Shown here piece by piece: positions 43,099 to 51,183 of a stretch of 64,000 bases of DNA; position 1 is the first letter of the stretch; each line of letters starts with the position of its first letter. The notes under the pieces were generated by a model. The model did not search any database. It had not been told where the DNA came from and saw nothing but the letters and a program-made list of their open reading frames with translations. The translations under genes and the position numbers were made by a program. Origin of the DNA: Candidatus Methylobacter oryzae (GTDB lineage: Bacteria; Pseudomonadota; Gammaproteobacteria; Methylococcales; Methylomonadaceae); NCBI RefSeq assembly GCF_003994235.2, contig NZ_RYFG02000111.1, positions 1 through 64,000 of the forward strand. The letters run 5' to 3'.

Positions 43099-44363
43099 GC
43101 GATAAAGAAACCAAACACTGTTCTTTTTGCGGTATAGAGCAATCCGCTTCGGTACCGTTGATTGCCGGTAGCGAGGGTTATATTTGCGGGGCTTGCGTGT
43201 CGTTGGCCCATCAGGTCGTCAGCAATTGGAGCCGGAAAAAAGAGCTTGCCGAAATGCAGGGCACCTTGCCTATTCCGGCAAAAATCAAGGAACATCTCGA
43301 TCAATACATCATCGGCCAGCATCTTGCCAAGGAGATATTGGCGGTTGCGGTTTACAACCATTACAAGCGTCTCAGGCACGAAAGCGGCGATGCCGGCTTG
43401 GGCGAGTTCGACAAGGATGTGGAAATCGGTAAATCGAATATCTTGCTGATCGGCCCGTCCGGTACCGGAAAGACCTTGTTGGCCAGCACCTTGGCGAAAA
43501 TTGTCGGCGTACCGTTTGTGGTTGCCGATGCGACCACGCTGACGCAGGCCGGCTATGTCGGCGACGACGTCGAAAATATCCTGGTTCGCCTGCTGGATGT
43601 CGCGGAAGGCAATATGACGAATGCGGAATGGGGCATCGTTTATCTGGACGAAATCGATAAAATCGCCCGCAGTCCGGAACAGCAGACCGGAACTCGCGAT
43701 GTATCAGGCGAAGGCGTGCAACAGGCTTTGCTGAGGTTAGTCGAAGGTTCGCACGTTAAAGTGCCGGCCAAGGGCCGCAACAAGGACGGCGACGTAACGA
43801 TGGATACGCGCAACATCCTGTTTATTGCCGGCGGTTCGTTTCCGGGGCTGGAAAAACATGTCGAAAAACGCTTGGTGCCGACCAATTCCGCTATCGGCTT
43901 TCATGCCGAAGTCAGCAATACCGCTGAGAAACCGGCTCTGGAAGATATGCTGAATGCGACGCAGCCGAGCGATTTACGTAAGTTCGGTTTAATCCCGGAG
44001 TTTATCGGCCGTTTTCCGGTACTGGCGCCGTTGGAACCGTTGGATGTGGACTCGTTGATCAAGGTGCTGACCGAACCTAAGAACGCGTTGGTGCGTCAAT
44101 ATCAGCAACTGTTTGCTTACGAAGGCGTGGAGCTGAAATTCGAGCATGAAGCCCTGGTTGAAATCGCCCAAAAAGCTATAGAGCGCGAAACCGGTGCGCG
44201 CGGATTACGCAGCATCATGGAGCAGATATTGCGCAAAACTATGTTCGACATTCCATCCGTCGATGACGTTGAGCAATGCATTGTCGATGCCGATGCGGTT
44301 AAAGGTGAAGGCGAGATCAGGTTGATAAAAAAGGCTGAAAAACTCAGGCAACAGGCTGGGTAG
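43095..44363 (+). CDS. clpX: ClpX-type AAA+ unfoldase of the nif cluster
   Basis: A 422-residue ClpX. The zinc domain has C9-x2-C12 and C31-x2-C34. The AAA+ core has Walker A GPSGTGKT, the pore loop [11 protein letters not shown], Walker [13 protein letters not shown] and the conserved [14 protein letters not shown]. In Azotobacter the equivalent second ClpX (clpX2) in the nif cluster takes part in turnover of NifB and NifEN with ClpP. The same role is likely here. It is translationally coupled to nifM. A housekeeping clpX would be expected elsewhere. Confidence 0.93.
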   Translation: MSDKETKHCSFCGIEQSASVPLIAGSEGYICGACVSLAHQVVSNWSRKKELAEMQGTLPIPAKIKEHLDQYIIGQHLAKEILAVAVYNHYKRLRHESGDAGLGEFDKDVEIGKSNILLIGPSGTGKTLLASTLAKIVGVPFVVADATTLTQAGYVGDDVENILVRLLDVAEGNMTNAEWGIVYLDEIDKIARSPEQQTGTRDVSGEGVQQALLRLVEGSHVKVPAKGRNKDGDVTMDTRNILFIAGGSFPGLEKHVEKRLVPTNSAIGFHAEVSNTAEKPALEDMLNATQPSDLRKFGLIPEFIGRFPVLAPLEPLDVDSLIKVLTEPKNALVRQYQQLFAYEGVELKFEHEALVEIAQKAIERETGARGLRSIMEQILRKTMFDIPSVDDVEQCIVDADAVKGEGEIRLIKKAEKLRQQAG

Positions 44364-44618
44364 TGTGTGAGCATTTATAAACAATGGAACACGGATTGGA
44401 CGGATTTACACGGATTATGTGCCGGTTCCCAAGCAGGAGCTTGGGAACCAGCGTAAAACCTCGTTCCCACGCGCTGCGTGGGAATGCAGTTAAAGGCGCG
44501 TTGCGCCGCGAATCACGCGCAATGTCCCAGGACGTAGCGCGTCCCATCATGGCGTTCCCGCGCCTGTCCTGAGCTTTATCGAAGGGCTGCGCGTGGGAGC
44601 GAGATAAAAGAGAAGCTT
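44364..44618. repeat. Mixed repeat block between clpX and the Grx-BolA gene
   Basis: It contains an ACACGGATT...ACACGGATT family C motif (44389-44416), a hairpin with arms GGTTCCCAAGC (44424-44434) and GCTTGGGAACC (44439-44449), and family D motifs TTCCCACGCGCTGCGTGGGAA (near 44463) and CGCGTGGGAGCGAG (near 44590). No gene is seen. The hairpins may end the nifV-clpX transcript. Confidence 0.7.
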
Positions 44619-45227
44619 ATGAGAACCGAAGACAAAATCCGCGCTCAACTGGCAGCCCAGCCGATCATCATTTACATGAAAGGCGTACCGAGCAATCCGC
44701 AATGCGGTTTTTCGGCTAAAGCGGTCGGCATATTGAATGCAACCAATATTCCTTACGCTTACGTGAATGTGTTGGAAGCGCCGTTTATACGTGAGAAATT
44801 GCCGAGCATTTCCCACTGGCCGACTTATCCGCAATTGTTCGTCAACGAAGAGCTGGTCGGCGGTTGCGATATTATCGAAGAAATGTCCAATAACGGCACG
44901 CTGTTACCGTTATTACAATCCGCCAAGCCGAAAAAGACCGAAGCGGCAAGCGATGCATTAAGTAGCGGCGAAGTTGAGCAACTGGTAAAGCAAGGCATTG
45001 ACGACGCCAAAGTGATGATCGAAGGGGAGGGCTGCGATTTAACGATCACCGTGGTCAGCGCGCAATTCAACGATTTAACGATAGTAAAAAAACAGCAGTT
45101 GGTTCTGGCGACGTTAAAAGACCCGTTGGCTTCCGGCAAGCTGCACGCAGTCAGCGTCAAAGCGTTCACGCCGGATCAATGGCAGGAAAAACAACAGGCA
45201 AGCGGGCTGCTGCAAATTCAGTCGTAA
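44619..45227 (+). CDS. Monothiol glutaredoxin-BolA fusion protein
   Basis: A 202-residue protein. Residues 1-102 are a Grx4/GrxD-type CGFS glutaredoxin (IIIYMKGVPSNPQCGFSAKA, active CGFS near residues 29-32; WPTYPQLFVNEELVGGCDII). After a linker, residues 115-200 form a BolA-like domain (LVKQGIDDAKVMIEGEGCDL, VVSAQFNDLTIVKKQQLVLA). Grx4 and BolA normally are separate partners that share a [2Fe-2S] cluster; here they are one chain. A monothiol glutaredoxin gene stands in the nif cluster of Azotobacter too. A role in Fe-S delivery for nitrogenase is inferred. Confidence 0.85.
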   Translation: MRTEDKIRAQLAAQPIIIYMKGVPSNPQCGFSAKAVGILNATNIPYAYVNVLEAPFIREKLPSISHWPTYPQLFVNEELVGGCDIIEEMSNNGTLLPLLQSAKPKKTEAASDALSSGEVEQLVKQGIDDAKVMIEGEGCDLTITVVSAQFNDLTIVKKQQLVLATLKDPLASGKLHAVSVKAFTPDQWQEKQQASGLLQIQS

Positions 45228-45235
45228 TATCGAAG

Positions 45236-45364
45236 AAGAGCTTCCAGGTTTTTACTGGAGCCGCTCCGCTCCCGGCGGCTCCAGCACTTCTGACTTCCAT
45301 GGATGGAGGAAATGCCGAGGACTGCCGGGAGCCGTCTCGGCCGCCGTAAAACCTGGAAGGTCTA
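45236..45364. repeat. Family B core, copy V
   Basis: A block bounded by CTTCCAGGTTTTTAC (45240) and GTAAAACCTGGAAGGTCT (45346-45363), with inner hairpin GGAGCCGCTCCGCTCCCGGC (about 45257) and GACTGCCGGGAGCCGTCTCGG. It lacks the outer GTCCACGAAA arms. It separates the Grx-BolA gene from nifF. Confidence 0.75.
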
Positions 45365-45396
45365 TTCAGCAAACAAGACATTGAGCGAGAAACATC

Positions 45397-45930
45397 ATGG
45401 CTAAAGTAGGCGTTTTTTTCGGCACCGACACCGGCAATACCCGGCGGATTGCAAAAGACATTAGCAGCGCATTGGGCTCGGCTATCGCCGCCAAGCCGGT
45501 CAATATCCGCAATGCCGCGGTCGCGGATTTGCAGGCGTACGACACGTTGATTCTGGGAACTCCCACTTATGGCGAAGGCCAGTTGCCGGGTTTATCGACC
45601 GGCAACGCGACGGCAAGCTGGGAAGAATTCTTGCCGACGCTAGCCGGACAGGATTTTAGCGGCAAAAACGTCGCAATCTACGGCTTGGGCAATCAAAAAA
45701 GCTATCCGGTCGAATTTGTCGACGCGATGTTTTATTTGTACGAACAGTTTAAACAATGCGGCGCAACGATGATCGGCGCATGGGATACCGAAGGTTATAA
45801 CTTCAAGAAATCGAAAGCCGTCGTCGATGACCGCTTTGTCGGTTTGGCATTGGACCAGGAAAATCAAAAAGACCTGACGCCGGAAAGGCTGGATGCGTGG
45901 CTAAAAATGTTGGCGAGAGCTTGGGATTAA
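45397..45930 (+). CDS. nifF: Flavodoxin, nitrogenase electron donor
   Basis: A 177-residue long-chain flavodoxin. FMN phosphate loop GVFFGTDTGNTRRIAKDI (residues 5-22), LILGTPTYGEGQLPG and the long-chain insertion region YGLGNQKSYPVEFVDAMF are present. In Azotobacter and Klebsiella NifF takes electrons (from NifJ in Klebsiella) and passes them to the Fe protein. Its place at the end of the nif accessory cluster, and the presence of nifJ in the same window, fit that route. A ribosome binding site GAGCGAG lies upstream. Confidence 0.92.
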   Translation: MAKVGVFFGTDTGNTRRIAKDISSALGSAIAAKPVNIRNAAVADLQAYDTLILGTPTYGEGQLPGLSTGNATASWEEFLPTLAGQDFSGKNVAIYGLGNQKSYPVEFVDAMFYLYEQFKQCGATMIGAWDTEGYNFKKSKAVVDDRFVGLALDQENQKDLTPERLDAWLKMLARAWD

Positions 45931-46042
45931 CGCCGCCCATCTGGGTGGATTCATCCCGAATACCTAGGGCGTGGTGGGCCTTCAAAGGCGCGCACGGCAC
46001 GCCCTACGGCATGTACCACGTAGCGAATGAAAGGTGATAACG

Positions 46043-46477
46043 ATGATAGAAGAATTAGCCGTCGTAGTGAAAATTGAAAACCATCAAGTCTGGGTCGAAA
46101 GCGGACAAAGCAGCGCCTGCGGTGCTTGCATGCAAAAAGCTTCGTGCAGCACCGACGCAATCGGCAGCGTGCTTAAGAAAAAACCGGTGCCGGTGGATAG
46201 CGATATTCAACTAAAAAGTGGCGATCAAGTCATGGTCGCTATCGATGAAAACCTGCTGCTGCGCGCATCGGTATTATTGTATTTGGCGCCGTTAATCGCT
46301 TCGTTTGGCGGTGCCGGCCTCGCCGGTTGGTGGTTCGCCGGTACCGCCAACGCGGAGTTATGGATTGCCGGCAGCGCCGTACTGAGTTTGCTGGTTTCGC
46401 TGTGGCTGATCAATAAAGTGCAAAACCTGTTGATATTGAATTATTACGCCCGGCCTGTTGTTGTCAGGAAAATCTAG
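46043..46477 (+). CDS. rseC: RseC/MucC-like SoxR-reducing system protein
   Basis: A 144-residue membrane protein of the RseC family. The N-terminal domain has a Cys cluster (SSACGACMQKASC near residues 25-37) likely to bind Fe-S, and two membrane helices follow (about 78-98 and 105-125). Start ATG at 46043 with AAGG eight bases before it; a GTG at 46034 is in frame but overlaps that site. RseC belongs to electron-transfer (Rnf/Rsx) systems. In this place it may link to electron supply for nitrogenase, but no Rnf genes are in view. Confidence 0.85.
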   Translation: MIEELAVVVKIENHQVWVESGQSSACGACMQKASCSTDAIGSVLKKKPVPVDSDIQLKSGDQVMVAIDENLLLRASVLLYLAPLIASFGGAGLAGWWFAGTANAELWIAGSAVLSLLVSLWLINKVQNLLILNYYARPVVVRKI

Positions 46478-46483
46478 CACTTT

Positions 46484-46783
46484 ATGAACGTTTGGGCGAT
46501 AGAAAAAGACACGCCGTTGAAGCTGCTGTTGTTAGAACTGGTGCATCGGTACGGTGAAAATACGCTGGCGTTGAATAACAAAGAGCAGCATTTCAAGGCC
46601 ATTGAGCTATGCACGGTTAACGAACCGTCTATTTCCGTCTATATCTACACATTCGGCCAGAACTCAGGACGCTACGGTATAGACCTGAAATACCCGATTG
46701 CGATGCATAACATTATCGGCGAAAACGAAAACCTGACCTTGGACCAAGTTTTAGAGATCATCTCCACCCACCTTTTTTCTTAG
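46484..46783 (+). CDS. Conserved-looking small protein in the nif neighbourhood
   Basis: A 99-residue soluble protein, not recognised with certainty. Pattern: LKLLLLELVHRYGENTLALN, ISVYIYTFGQNSGRYGIDLK, IIGENENLTLDQVLEIISTHL. No cysteine pair or catalytic motif is visible. It begins seven bases after rseC and ends just before the DUF6156-like gene, so the three probably share a transcript. Confidence 0.65.
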   Translation: MNVWAIEKDTPLKLLLLELVHRYGENTLALNNKEQHFKAIELCTVNEPSISVYIYTFGQNSGRYGIDLKYPIAMHNIIGENENLTLDQVLEIISTHLFS

Positions 46784-46794
46784 CCACGCAGATC

Positions 46795-47091
46795 ATGAAT
46801 CAAGAACAACAAAGCGAATTTCGCTATTTTGTCAGTTACAGCGGCGTCAAGCTGCCGTTAAAGTTGGTCAATGAAATAACCGGCGAGAGCTTGAACAATC
46901 GAAATACTTATTACCGCAGCCAATTCGATGCCCGCGACAGGATAGTGCTTTGCCAAAAAGTAGTTTACGGCGAGGTTGAATCGGAGCATCGGTATCAATA
47001 TTACGATGACGGGGCTTTAAAATCGGTGCGGATAACCGAGGATGATGAGATGCGTGAGATTCATTTTAATGAGTTGGGCGAGACGGTGTGA
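46795..47091 (+). CDS. DUF6156-like small protein
   Basis: A 98-residue protein starting MNQEQQSEFRYFVSYSGVKL, followed by PLKLVNEITGESLNNRNTYY and a YGEVESEHRYQYYDDGALK segment. From memory this fits a short family (DUF6156) found beside nif genes in other diazotrophs; that identification should be treated as likely, not certain. Function unknown. It is the last gene of the nif-linked run. Confidence 0.65.
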   Translation: MNQEQQSEFRYFVSYSGVKLPLKLVNEITGESLNNRNTYYRSQFDARDRIVLCQKVVYGEVESEHRYQYYDDGALKSVRITEDDEMREIHFNELGETV

Positions 47092-47181
47092 TTTGCTACC
47101 GCATACTGTGCGGTAGCGTACGGTGTTGCCCGGTTAGAGATTAATACCGGTTGCGCCTCGCAAGCGCTTACAGCCTAAACC

Positions 47182-47646
47182 TCAATGCGACGAATGTTGC
47201 TTTGAAGAGTCTTTCATATCGTTTCTACGCAGGATATAGCGATCCGCCAGTTTGCCGGTGATGCGGTTGCCGCTGTTGTCGAGTTGGGTCAGCGTATTTT
47301 CATCGACAGCATAATGCCGCGTCGTTGAGTTGTCGCGGGGCGTTATTGAAATGATGCTGCTTTTATCGTCCCAGACAAATTTGCCTTTTTCGACAAATTC
47401 TCTTTCCGATTTGCCGACGTATTGGGTGATTAACATATAAGTGTTGTTTTTGTTCAAGGCCAGCGTGGTTTTAACGCCTTTGCAACCGTCGCAGGGCGTA
47501 AAACCGTTATAAACGCCCGGCCAATCAATGCCGTTTTGTGCGTGATGAATTTCTTCATCCGTTGTTTCGGTCTCGGCAAAAACAGGCTTGCCGCTTGAAA
47601 GTAGTGCGATAAAAAGAAAAGTCAGGACGGGTTTGAATTTTGTCAT
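47182..47646 (-). CDS. NlpE N-terminal domain protein
   Basis: A 154-residue exported protein. A signal peptide (residues 1-25, KPVFA) is followed by the NlpE-type domain: WPGVYNGFTPCDGCKGVKTT (with the CxxC pair), LALNKNNTYMLITQYVGKS and IISITPRDNSTTRHYAVDEN. There is no lipobox, so it is probably periplasmic and not lipidated. NlpE-like domains are linked to copper and envelope stress sensing. AGGAGC precedes the start. Confidence 0.82.
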   Translation of the reverse strand: MTKFKPVLTFLFIALLSSGKPVFAETETTDEEIHHAQNGIDWPGVYNGFTPCDGCKGVKTTLALNKNNTYMLITQYVGKSEREFVEKGKFVWDDKSSIISITPRDNSTTRHYAVDENTLTQLDNSGNRITGKLADRYILRRNDMKDSSKQHSSH

Positions 47647-47752
47647 CGTTGCTCCTAGGTAAAATAGGAGCCATGGTAGAGTAGAAAGGCGGCAATGTAC
47701 AACAGGCTGCGTTTCAACCTTGATTCAAAACCGACCCATTCGCGGTCAAAAA

Positions 47753-48112
47753 TTACATCCCTCTTTCTTCTCTAATCATGTCGTTCACTATGTCCCTATA
47801 GTGATGTCTTAATAAATCGTTGGCGATGATGTCGCAGTCATCGTCCTGATAATCGGTTACCAATACGCAAACTTCCTGCAATTCACGGATTTCCGGACCA
47901 CAGCCGTCCATAATCAAAGGCCAGATTCTTTTGTCGTATTTGGGCAGGAATAGATTGTCTCTAATCACAACCTCTTCGCAATAAATCATCGGCATAAGGG
48001 CTCGTGTGACCATCGGGTTATTGGCAGCTTCGCCAAGCCTGGGTTGCGCATTGGCGCTGCTGATCGCTTGCAATGCAAGCACGGAAGCTAGGATTAATTT
48101 TCTCATTTGCAT
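47753..48112 (-). CDS. Small exported protein of unknown function
   Basis: A protein of about 119 residues with a clear signal peptide (MRKLILASVLALQAISSANA, cut before QPRLG). The mature part is acidic with four or so cysteines (YCEEV, GCGPE, VCVLV, DCDII) that could form disulfides. I do not recognise a family. ATG at 48112 or 48106 are both possible. It is transcribed alone on the minus strand. Confidence 0.55.
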   Translation of the reverse strand: MQMRKLILASVLALQAISSANAQPRLGEAANNPMVTRALMPMIYCEEVVIRDNLFLPKYDKRIWPLIMDGCGPEIRELQEVCVLVTDYQDDDCDIIANDLLRHHYRDIVNDMIREERGM

Positions 48113-48185
48113 CACAATCGATAATGCCGGCGAATATGACGAGATCTTCAGGCATCCATGGACTGAAAATTAAGCTATTGAAATT

Positions 48186-48240
48186 TATACCCAAAGAGCA
48201 TAAGTTTCGTTTGAGCAGACAAGCTGCTCAACTCAGTTTT
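48186..48240 (-). repeat. Palindromic element, intergenic copy
   Basis: Reverse-orientation copy of the 55-nt element, between the small exported protein gene and the GT39-like gene, 42 bases past the end of the latter. Hairpin one is TTGAGCAG / CTGCTCAA in element orientation. Confidence 0.8.
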
Positions 48241-48281
48241 ATGTTATCTAAAGCGGCCGCTTTTGCAATTCGTGAAAACAC

Positions 48282-49970
48282 TTAATCAGACTTGATCCAT
48301 AGCTCAACTTTCTGTTTCCGGTAAGGCAGGACGACAGCTCCGCAGGACCGGTAGCCTATCGGAAAGCCGGCTAATTGCTTGGGTATGCCGGAATCGTAGC
48401 TTTCAGTATCGCGATCAATACCGAGCACTGCCGATTTTAAATCCTGCTCGGGCAGTTGCTCCAATACCGGCTCGGTGGATAGACGGTCTTGCAGCAGCGG
48501 CGTGCCGAGCGGAGTTGCTTGCAGCAGCAGCGCGATGCCCGGAATATTGTATAAACCCAGAAAGTTTTCGCGCTGCTTGATGCCGCACCGGTCGGCCATT
48601 TGGACCAGCTTGAAATAACTGTCCCGGCTTTCACTGTCGATCCGGACGGTTCCGAGCGGCGGAATATCGATAGCTTCGGTTTGTTCCGATAAAGGCCGGT
48701 ATTGGCGATACGGCGCACGCAGGCCGTTCGTTACGGTTTGGGACGTGACGATTATTATGAACAGCACGCCGATCAATAAGGCTTCATATCGCGGCGAAGC
48801 TTGCATGCCAAATCCAAGCAAAGCGATTAATACTCCCCAAGGTGCAAGCGAAAAAAGGATCTGCGTATGCAAGGCGTTGAAGGTGCCGATTGCAATACCA
48901 AAAGGTAGGCATGCCAATGTACCGAATAAGCCGAGCGCTTTCGCGTTTTTCCACCATTTTTTAGGCATAGTCAGTACAGATAAGACCACGGCAACCAGCA
49001 GCGGGGCGGTTTGTTGTTCGTATCTATCCATTCCGCCTAGCAGATAGTCATGGCTTATTACGATATAGCCGAATATTGCCAGCCCGGCCAGTGCAATCCA
49101 GACACGAGGCCGCAATAGATAAAGTCCAAACAGGGCCAAAGGAATCGTGAAATCGTAGGCGATAAGTTTCAGGAAGACGCCTGTTTCATCGACATAGCGG
49201 ATCAAGCGTTGCGGAAAAGTCTCGTTGGCTCCGAGCATGTAAACCCGCGCGCCTAACCTGAATTGGGACAGCGCTTCGGCGAATGAGGTATGCGAGAGGA
49301 TAAACGCAGCAACCGTTGCGGCCATGCCGGCGCTAATGATAGCGATGCCGAGTGTTCGTTTGCGGAATGAATCCGCGTATAAAATAGAGATGGCACAAAC
49401 GATAACCCAGGCGATCGTGCCGGAGGAAAACTTGGTTAGAAAAGCAATCCCTAGAGCCATGCCTGAAAACAATTGTAACAAGGCGGAACTATGTCCATTG
49501 GCTGTGAAAAATATCATTCCCAGGGCGAGATAGACAGCCGAGACCGCCAACAAATTATAGGACGGCGTAAAAGGTACAAAAGCGTGGTAAAGAAAAGCCA
49601 CGGCCAGGCTACAGGCGGCTATCGATAAACGCTGGTGCAATTTAAGCTGTAAACGGTCATTAATCCGCTCAAAAGCCCGCATTGCGCCCAAAGCAAGAAC
49701 GACGGATGAGGACGCCAAAATAGCCATCCCTATCGCGCGAAATCCAAGCAGGCTTCCGCTTAACCGCCACAGGATCGAGGTCAGCCAATGCATGGCCGTC
49801 GCCCAGAGAATGACCGCATCGGGATGAATTGCAGCGGTTAGGTAATAGGATTCATCGCTCAAGTCGAGACCGCGATCCAGCGACCATAGGCAATAAGCCG
49901 TTAAGGCCGCGACACAGGCAAATATAGTTAAACTTGCTGTTACATAAGATAAACGTGCAATTTTTTTCAT
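48282..49970 (-). CDS. ArnT/GT39-like membrane glycosyltransferase
   Basis: A 562-residue polytopic membrane protein. After the first helix an external loop has LDLSDESYYLTAAIHPDAVI (near residues 33-52) with the acidic residues expected in GT-C enzymes of the PMT/ArnT group. About eleven more helices follow, then a C-terminal periplasmic domain from about residue 400. It would transfer a sugar from a polyprenyl phosphate to an envelope acceptor. Start ATG at 49970 has GGGAG upstream; the frame can be read from a TTG at 49982. No operon partner is adjacent. Confidence 0.72.
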   Translation of the reverse strand: MKKIARLSYVTASLTIFACVAALTAYCLWSLDRGLDLSDESYYLTAAIHPDAVILWATAMHWLTSILWRLSGSLLGFRAIGMAILASSSVVLALGAMRAFERINDRLQLKLHQRLSIAACSLAVAFLYHAFVPFTPSYNLLAVSAVYLALGMIFFTANGHSSALLQLFSGMALGIAFLTKFSSGTIAWVIVCAISILYADSFRKRTLGIAIISAGMAATVAAFILSHTSFAEALSQFRLGARVYMLGANETFPQRLIRYVDETGVFLKLIAYDFTIPLALFGLYLLRPRVWIALAGLAIFGYIVISHDYLLGGMDRYEQQTAPLLVAVVLSVLTMPKKWWKNAKALGLFGTLACLPFGIAIGTFNALHTQILFSLAPWGVLIALLGFGMQASPRYEALLIGVLFIIIVTSQTVTNGLRAPYRQYRPLSEQTEAIDIPPLGTVRIDSESRDSYFKLVQMADRCGIKQRENFLGLYNIPGIALLLQATPLGTPLLQDRLSTEPVLEQLPEQDLKSAVLGIDRDTESYDSGIPKQLAGFPIGYRSCGAVVLPYRKQKVELWIKSD

Positions 49971-50570
49971 ACTGTCTCCCAATTGCTTGCAGAGTATTGA
50001 AAAATTGGAACGTGTTATGGATATGTAGTGTCATTCGGATGGCAGGTTGGATTATATAGCTTAATAGCTTATGTTACGCAGTTAGTCTCTACCGTATATT
50101 TTTATAAAGCGTCGCTACCGCGACAGGTTAATTGAATCGGGTTCTCGCACCCGAGGGCGAGTTACTTCGCTACGAAAACCATCTTTGGTTTTCGCCCTGC
50201 GGGCCAGCCTTATCGGCTGTTCAAATTCACTCCAGGCGAATTTGTGCTCCGCCTCGGCAACGGCTCCCTGCGTTGCTCTTGATCGTTGTTCCAGACGCGA
50301 TTCTACCTCCCCCATCCGTGAGGTCGTACCTTCGGCATCCGCGCAGTCGAAAAGAAAGTATCCAAAGACCAATCCGCCGGGAGCGGCTCCAGTAAAAACC
50401 TGGAAGGTCTAACCGGCTGCAAGCGGCCAATCTACGGCTGATATTTTTCGTGCTTTTCGTGGACAATCGTCACATCAGTTACTAAAAAGCCGTCGGCCTC
50501 TTTTGGATTCGGTCTTCTGTTCCAAGTTTGACGATGCTATAGTCTAAAAAAACTCCACAAATTTTTGATT
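49971..50570. repeat. Repeat family A copy 4 joined to a family B end
   Basis: 50105-50395 is a family A copy (GTCGCTACCGCGAC, CTCGCACCCGAGGGCGAG, a longer middle with inverted segments, AAAAGAAAGTATCC). It runs straight into AAAACCTGGAAGGTCTAACC (50395-50414), a family B end, and the arm TTTTTCGTGCTTTTCGTGGAC at 50444-50464. No gene is supported. 50500-50570 is probably the promoter region of the following gene. Confidence 0.75.
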
Positions 50571-51080
50571 ATGATCGGATTCATTCTTTGCAGCTTATTG
50601 TTGGCCGTTTTGGTGCAGTACCAAAGCGAATTTCTATGGCTACTAACCACTCAGGAAGCTTTGGGTATCGGCCTGACGGTAATAGCTGCCAGCTTGCTGC
50701 TCGGCTATTTGAAAAAACTTTCCACCGTGACCTGGCATGACGGCTTTGCGACCGGTTGCTTGTTGATCTGGTATGCGTACTGGAAGCCTGAGTTCAACGA
50801 CGATGCGCCGATGTTCTTTTTCTTTCCGCTGTATTACTCGCTATTGACCTCGATTGTGACGTTAACCTTGATCAATAAGAGCGAATATTTCGACCAGGAA
50901 TCTATCCGTCATTTACGCTATCTGGAAAAAAACATGCGTTTCAATATCGGCTCGGCCGTGGTGCTGGTACTGATCAGTCTGCTGATTACCTGGCATTACA
51001 CACTTTACCCGATAGCGATGACTCTTTTCATCGTCCGCCATACGATAGTAGCCTGCCTGGAAACTATCGATAAGCGGTAA
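50571..51080 (+). CDS. Small inner-membrane protein of unknown function
   Basis: A 169-residue protein with about five hydrophobic helices. After the third helix is a conserved-looking WYAYWKPEFNDDAPMFFFFP segment near residues 64-83, then a basic loop and two more helices. I do not recognise a family. The start ATG at 50571 is chosen over a TTG six bases earlier. It is followed after about 100 bases by the ABC transporter gene in the same direction. Confidence 0.6.
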   Translation: MIGFILCSLLLAVLVQYQSEFLWLLTTQEALGIGLTVIAASLLLGYLKKLSTVTWHDGFATGCLLIWYAYWKPEFNDDAPMFFFFPLYYSLLTSIVTLTLINKSEYFDQESIRHLRYLEKNMRFNIGSAVVLVLISLLITWHYTLYPIAMTLFIVRHTIVACLETIDKR

Positions 51081-51183
51081 GCCTGAAAAAGTCCTTGTTT
51101 AATCCCAATTCATAATGTCGGAAAGCCTGTAAAACCTCACTTTCCATTATAATGCCGGCTTCTTCGTCGACATTTCTTAAACC

